From Cyclonatronum proteinivorum (GTDB taxonomy: Bacteria; Bacteroidota; Rhodothermia; Balneolales; Cyclonatronaceae), in assembly GCF_003353065.1 (NCBI RefSeq), contig NZ_CP027806.1, forward strand, positions 1,629,353 to 1,693,352: DNA of 64,000 bases, written 5' to 3'. The notes under the pieces are model-generated. The model worked only from the letters and a program-made list of their open reading frames with translations. It was not told the DNA's origin and did not search any database. This document shows, one piece after another, positions 60,485 to 64,000 of the stretch (the stretch's first letter is position 1; each line of letters opens with the position of its first letter). The position numbers and the translations under genes were made by a program.

Positions 60485-61513
60485 TTGAAGCGGAACATTC
60501 TTAATATGGTTCTAAGCGTGCTGGTCGGAGGCCTCTTCCTCTGGCTGGCGCTTCGCAATCTCGATATTAATGAAGTTTGGGCGTATATCCGGCAAATGAA
60601 CTATGGCTGGATTGCGCCCTATTTTTTAGTCGCGGTGCTCAGCTTCTGGTTCCGTTCGGAGCGCTGGAAGCTGCTGATGGAAGCCGACCGGCCCGGCCTT
60701 CGTAAGGCCAATCTGTTTACGGGCGTACTGCTGGGCTATGCGGTGAACTATGCCATCCCCCGTGCCGGTGAGCTTAGCCGCACCATTTTTCTGGCCAAAA
60801 AAGAAAACATGAGCAGCTCGGCCGTCTTGGGTACGGTCGTGCTGGAGCGCATCATCGACCTGCTCGCTATGCTGCTTATGCTGATCCTCATCATCTTTTT
60901 TGTGGTGAGTGACCGCGCAACGATGGACGCGCTCTTTGGTCCGCAGCTGTACCTGTTATTGGATGAACTGCGGAGTCCGCTCATATTCACCGGCATCCTG
61001 CTTGCCGGGCTTGCGTCCCTCTTTTTACTGTGGCAGGCTGTCCGCTACATCCTCGACAAACGCAGGCGTGATCTCGATGCCGGTCTCGAAAGTGCGGGGC
61101 TGCGCAAAATTGTGTACACCTTTACGGACGGCATCACATCGGTTCGCAAACTGCGGCGCTGGCCCCTTTTTCTGGCTTACACAGCAGGCATCTGGATCAG
61201 CTACGGACTGCTGACCTACATCCCTTTTTACGCTTTTGGCATGGCCGAACAGTTCGGGCTTGGCCTGCGTGAGGCGTTTAGTGTGATGGTGATTTCGACC
61301 ATTGGCGTAGTGCTGCCCTCGCCGGGGGGGATTGGTACCTATCACTGGTTTGTGAGTCAGAGCCTATATGTGCTCTACGCAGTGCCGGCGGTTACGGGCG
61401 TCGCATTTGCTTTTATTACGCATATCGGAATGTTTGCGGTTGTAATGCTCGTAACGCCCGCGGCCTGGTTTTTTACCCTGCTGCGAAAATCGGATTCAAA
61501 TAACACCGCTTGA
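60485..61513 (+). CDS. Lysylphosphatidylglycerol-synthase-TM / UPF0104 flippase-like protein
   Basis: This 342-residue integral membrane protein begins at TTG 60485. It has eight or more hydrophobic helices; the conserved core is SFWFRSERWKLLMEA, GVLLGYAVNYAIPRAGELSRTIFLAKKENMSSSAVLGTVVLERIIDLLAMLLMLI (the family signature P..GE..R.......S...GTV..ER..D), and a C-terminal GVVLPSPGGIGTYHWFVSQSLY. Proteins of this family flip or transport lipid-linked molecules or are the membrane part of lysyl-PG synthases. The soluble synthase domain is absent. It starts 9 bp after lolA. Confidence 0.88.
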   Translation: MKRNILNMVLSVLVGGLFLWLALRNLDINEVWAYIRQMNYGWIAPYFLVAVLSFWFRSERWKLLMEADRPGLRKANLFTGVLLGYAVNYAIPRAGELSRTIFLAKKENMSSSAVLGTVVLERIIDLLAMLLMLILIIFFVVSDRATMDALFGPQLYLLLDELRSPLIFTGILLAGLASLFLLWQAVRYILDKRRRDLDAGLESAGLRKIVYTFTDGITSVRKLRRWPLFLAYTAGIWISYGLLTYIPFYAFGMAEQFGLGLREAFSVMVISTIGVVLPSPGGIGTYHWFVSQSLYVLYAVPAVTGVAFAFITHIGMFAVVMLVTPAAWFFTLLRKSDSNNTA

Positions 61514-61568
61514 AAAAGCTTTTCAAAAACCGGCAAAACCGCACGCAAGCCCGAATTATTCTGTATTT

Positions 61569-61652
<84 letters not shown>

Positions 61653-61696
61653 ACTCAAATCCCTTTTCCGTTCTATCAGACTTTTTTTTGATTTTT

Positions 61697-63520
61697 ATGA
61701 GACTCCATTTCCCGCTTCTGCTGCTGTTTGTTTGCACGCTTTTCTTTGCCCCTGAGGTTTTTGGGCAAACACAGGATACCCGTGACGATCGCGCGGCTTT
61801 GCTGCCCGACATTGACGCACAGGATATCGAAATTCGCGGGGATTTCCGGGCGCGTTTTCCGGGCATTTCGCGTCAGCCTATTTTGGGGTTCAGCCCTACG
61901 CCGCGGGTGTTTCGGATTGATCCCAACCGGCTGCCGTTTATGGAGACGCCGGAAGAAGTGATGGCATCTTTCCCGCTTTCGCAGCTGGAACCCAATCTTG
62001 GACCGGAGCGCCAACTTACGGAAATACCGCAGCAATCCTTGCTGTATGCTACGGCTGGCTTCGGAAATTATGTGAGTCCTGAAGCAAAAGCGTACTTCAG
62101 CCTGCCGCTTAGCGATCGCATGCGCCTGAGCGGCAATTTGGACTGGCTGTCCTCCGAAGGGCATTTAGAGGAAGGAAGCGTTGCCGGTGCCTTTCGCCGG
62201 GCGCAGGGGGAAGCAACATTAAGCACCCGCCTCACGACCAACGGAAACCTGCTGGCATCGGTCCGCGGCAGGTCTGATTTTGCTGATCTGCAGGACCGCC
62301 TGTTTAATACGGTGCCCATCGATTTGTATGTAATTGACGGGAGAAGTTCATTCGATAAGCTGGGCGCGAGTCTGGGTTGGGTGAGTCAGCGGAGTGTTCA
62401 CGACCGGTTTGAGGCCTTCGTTCACTACGACCGAAGTACATTCGAAAGTTCCGCAGAACGCGAGCGTTTCAGGCCGCGAACGGGCTACAGGGCCGAAGCG
62501 GACGAACACCGCTTTGGGGCACAAAGCGCCTTTTCATGGGCGGGCAGACAAATTGGTCATGTGTTCCTTGTTGAAGCCGAATTCGACGCTGCTTTATATG
62601 AAACAAAGGCGGGTTGGTTCACCGACGTCCCGCTTGCCGATAAACTGGAGCGGGACTGGTTTGTTGCCGGTGCTGCCGCCTACTGGCAAAACGAGCTCTT
62701 CACCGGCGACCGCCTGAAAGCCGGGGTTCGCTTTTTCTCAGGGCATGATCCGGTGCAGGAAGCGACCTTCATGGTGTATCCCTATGTGAACTGGCAGTAC
62801 CGGCGAACCGGGTCACTTGAGATGGAAGCGGAGGTGTCCGGATACATGCGGAATAGTGGTCTTGAGCCGCTTGTAAAAGGTAACCGGACGCTTGCGGTGC
62901 CTAACAGCCTGCAAAACGAGCGCACCTTTTATGGGAATTTTCAGGCAAGCTACCGTTTTGATGCCCTAATAACCGCTACGGCCGGTTTGCACGCGGCCTA
63001 CACCCTGCGTCCGGTTATGTACGCCCCTAATGCGCAGTTTGACGGAAGCACGAGCTGGGTTCAGCCGGAAGACTTATTCCTGATACGTCCCTCCGTCGGG
63101 GCCGCTTTAAACCTGAGGCCGCGCCTGCTCACGCTTTATGCCGACGCGCACTACAACATCACGGAAATGAGCAAAGCGGCAATCCCAACGGCAGCTGATA
63201 CCGATACATTTGCCGGACTTGAAAACTACAGAATCACCGCCGGGGTACGCTCAACACCTTTTGAGCATGCAAACATCAGTCTTTGGGCCGATCTGATTGG
63301 CACGCGAAAAGCCCTTGTTGCTGAAACCGCTGGTGACGGTTTCTTTTACCGAAATACCGGCAGTGTATTTCTGCTCAATGCACGGGCTGAATACCGCATA
63401 GACGGAAGGATTGGCTTTTACCTGAAAACCCTTAACATGCTGAATCAAAGTTACGAGATATGGGATGGTTATCAGGAGCGGGGGATTCAGGTATTTGGCG
63501 GACTGTCGGTCAGGCTTTAG
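61697..63520 (+). CDS. Outer-membrane beta-barrel protein (receptor-like, no plug)
   Basis: From ATG 61697 the 607-residue protein has a signal peptide (MRLHFPLLLLFVCTLFFAPEVFGQT), a short linker with several charged residues, then about 20 amphipathic strands typical of a large barrel: LSGNLDWLSSEGHLEEGSV, LGASLGWVSQRSVHDRFEAFVHYDRST, GVRSTPFEHANISLWADLIG, and a C-terminal strand IGFYLKTLNMLNQSYEIWDGYQERGIQVFGGLSVRL. It resembles the barrel region of TonB-dependent receptors but I see no plug domain or TonB box. Function unknown. A heptanucleotide tandem tract lies just upstream. Confidence 0.85.
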   Translation: MRLHFPLLLLFVCTLFFAPEVFGQTQDTRDDRAALLPDIDAQDIEIRGDFRARFPGISRQPILGFSPTPRVFRIDPNRLPFMETPEEVMASFPLSQLEPNLGPERQLTEIPQQSLLYATAGFGNYVSPEAKAYFSLPLSDRMRLSGNLDWLSSEGHLEEGSVAGAFRRAQGEATLSTRLTTNGNLLASVRGRSDFADLQDRLFNTVPIDLYVIDGRSSFDKLGASLGWVSQRSVHDRFEAFVHYDRSTFESSAERERFRPRTGYRAEADEHRFGAQSAFSWAGRQIGHVFLVEAEFDAALYETKAGWFTDVPLADKLERDWFVAGAAAYWQNELFTGDRLKAGVRFFSGHDPVQEATFMVYPYVNWQYRRTGSLEMEAEVSGYMRNSGLEPLVKGNRTLAVPNSLQNERTFYGNFQASYRFDALITATAGLHAAYTLRPVMYAPNAQFDGSTSWVQPEDLFLIRPSVGAALNLRPRLLTLYADAHYNITEMSKAAIPTAADTDTFAGLENYRITAGVRSTPFEHANISLWADLIGTRKALVAETAGDGFFYRNTGSVFLLNARAEYRIDGRIGFYLKTLNMLNQSYEIWDGYQERGIQVFGGLSVRL

Positions 63521-63825
63521 TGCCTACGATTCGTCAGGAAACTTATTTATTGACAAAGCGATCATTTAAACCGACTTAGCCCTTTGCTTAACGCACGGGG
63601 CTGTAGATGCGGCGCCTAACGGCCTCCAAATAATATAATAGGCCCCCGCTTAAATTGAAATCAGCTGTCCGGAAAATCAGCTGTGTGCCGGCAGATAAGT
63701 TAAAGCAAATTTACTCATTAAATTTTGAAAATAGTGCCGTCAAAGGTTTATCTTCATTAACTTAGCGTGCTATCAAAATATGTCCGTTTGCATCAAGCTT
63801 AATTACAGCTTACGCCTTACCATTT
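63521..63825. other. Spacer upstream of the HU-like gene
   Basis: About 305 bp. AT-rich with no gene; probably the promoter region of the gene at 63826. Confidence 0.5.
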
Positions 63826-64000
63826 ATGCTAAAAGAAAGAATATACAGATCCTTAGCTGCTGAGATCAGAAACAAAGTCTTAAGAGAAAACAGGGCTTCG
63901 GTTGCCGGGCTGGGGCTGTTCGAACTGGAACGTAAGCAGGCAAAGGAAGAGGTTAAAGACGGGGAGGTTGTCATTCTGCCCCCTGTAAACCGGCTTAAGT
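63826..64000 (+). CDS. HU-family DNA-binding protein, N-terminal part (runs off the window)
   Basis: The 58 visible codons from ATG 63826 (MLKERIYRSLAAEIRNKVLR... then ENRASVAGLGLFELER) fit the HU/IHF-like pattern: an N-terminal helix pair followed by V.G.G.F and the loop with PPVNRL. The remainder lies beyond the window end. Such proteins bend DNA; in Bacteroidota-like genomes they occur as free proteins or fused to other domains, so the total length is unknown. Confidence 0.65.
   Translation, partial: MLKERIYRSLAAEIRNKVLRENRASVAGLGLFELERKQAKEEVKDGEVVILPPVNRLK

Overview
The window looks like a chromosomal segment of a Bacteroidota/Balneolota-type bacterium (my best guess is a Balneolales-like organism). 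The evidence is several secreted proteins ending in the type IX secretion type-A sorting domain (QNYPNPFNPTT... RKM.LLK), a hybrid two-component regulator of the HTCS style with AraC output, LolA/FtsK/GcvT/HtpG/DapD housekeeping proteins of that flavour, and very repeat-rich intergenic DNA. Assignment to a genus is inference; no rRNA gene is present.

Layout. 0-6.6 kb: the end of a T9SS cargo gene, a small PID-CTERM-like protein, a C-terminal remnant of apolipoprotein N-acyltransferase (Lnt), a T9SS propeller protein, a membrane-bound hybrid histidine kinase/AraC regulator, and an N-terminal remnant of Lnt cut by an IS. 6.6-14.6 kb: two directly repeated 1317-bp IS5-family elements bracket an AT-rich gene with A-ending codons, an orphan HigA-like antitoxin, an array of degenerate 11-bp repeats and a 44-bp fragment of a tRNA-Ile2 gene. 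15-19 kb: minus-strand genes for leucyl aminopeptidase, an ATP-grasp enzyme and a YheT-type hydrolase. 20-34 kb: a surface-protein block (1616-aa T9SS propeller/GLUG protein, beta-barrel, large lipoprotein; then a BamA/TamA-like barrel, an alpha/beta hydrolase, an 807-codon repeat protein with a sorting-like domain at the wrong end, and a TPR protein). 34-36 kb: three tandem non-coding copies of a 427-bp unit. 36-42.6 kb: core genes (TatD hydrolase, lipoprotein, asd, dapD, htpG with a sigma-54-like promoter). 43-53.3 kb: an accessory region full of dispersed repeats carrying a zinc-ribbon protein, a DUF6155 protein, a ParDE-like pair whose toxin is split at a perfect A_AAA_AAG slippery site, a PD-(D/E)XK nuclease, a large protein truncated by an IS4-family insertion, an IS256 remnant and a J-like membrane protein, ending at an intact tRNA-Ile2(CAU). 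54.8-64 kb: core genes gcvT, comB, ftsK, lolA, a flippase-like membrane protein, an outer-membrane barrel and the start of an HU-like gene.

How it fits together: asd and dapD are consecutive steps of the diaminopimelate/lysine branch. LolA, Lnt remnants, lipoproteins and barrels are envelope functions. The 20-27.3 kb trio (secreted propeller, outer-membrane barrel, lipoprotein) reads like one exported unit. The best candidates for unusual biology are the split ParE-like toxin with its slippery site, the tRNA-fragment boundary with different arm-type repeats at each end, the A-ending-codon gene, and the decayed accessory island at 43-53 kb. No clearly complete, previously undescribed multi-gene system could be proven from sequence reading alone.
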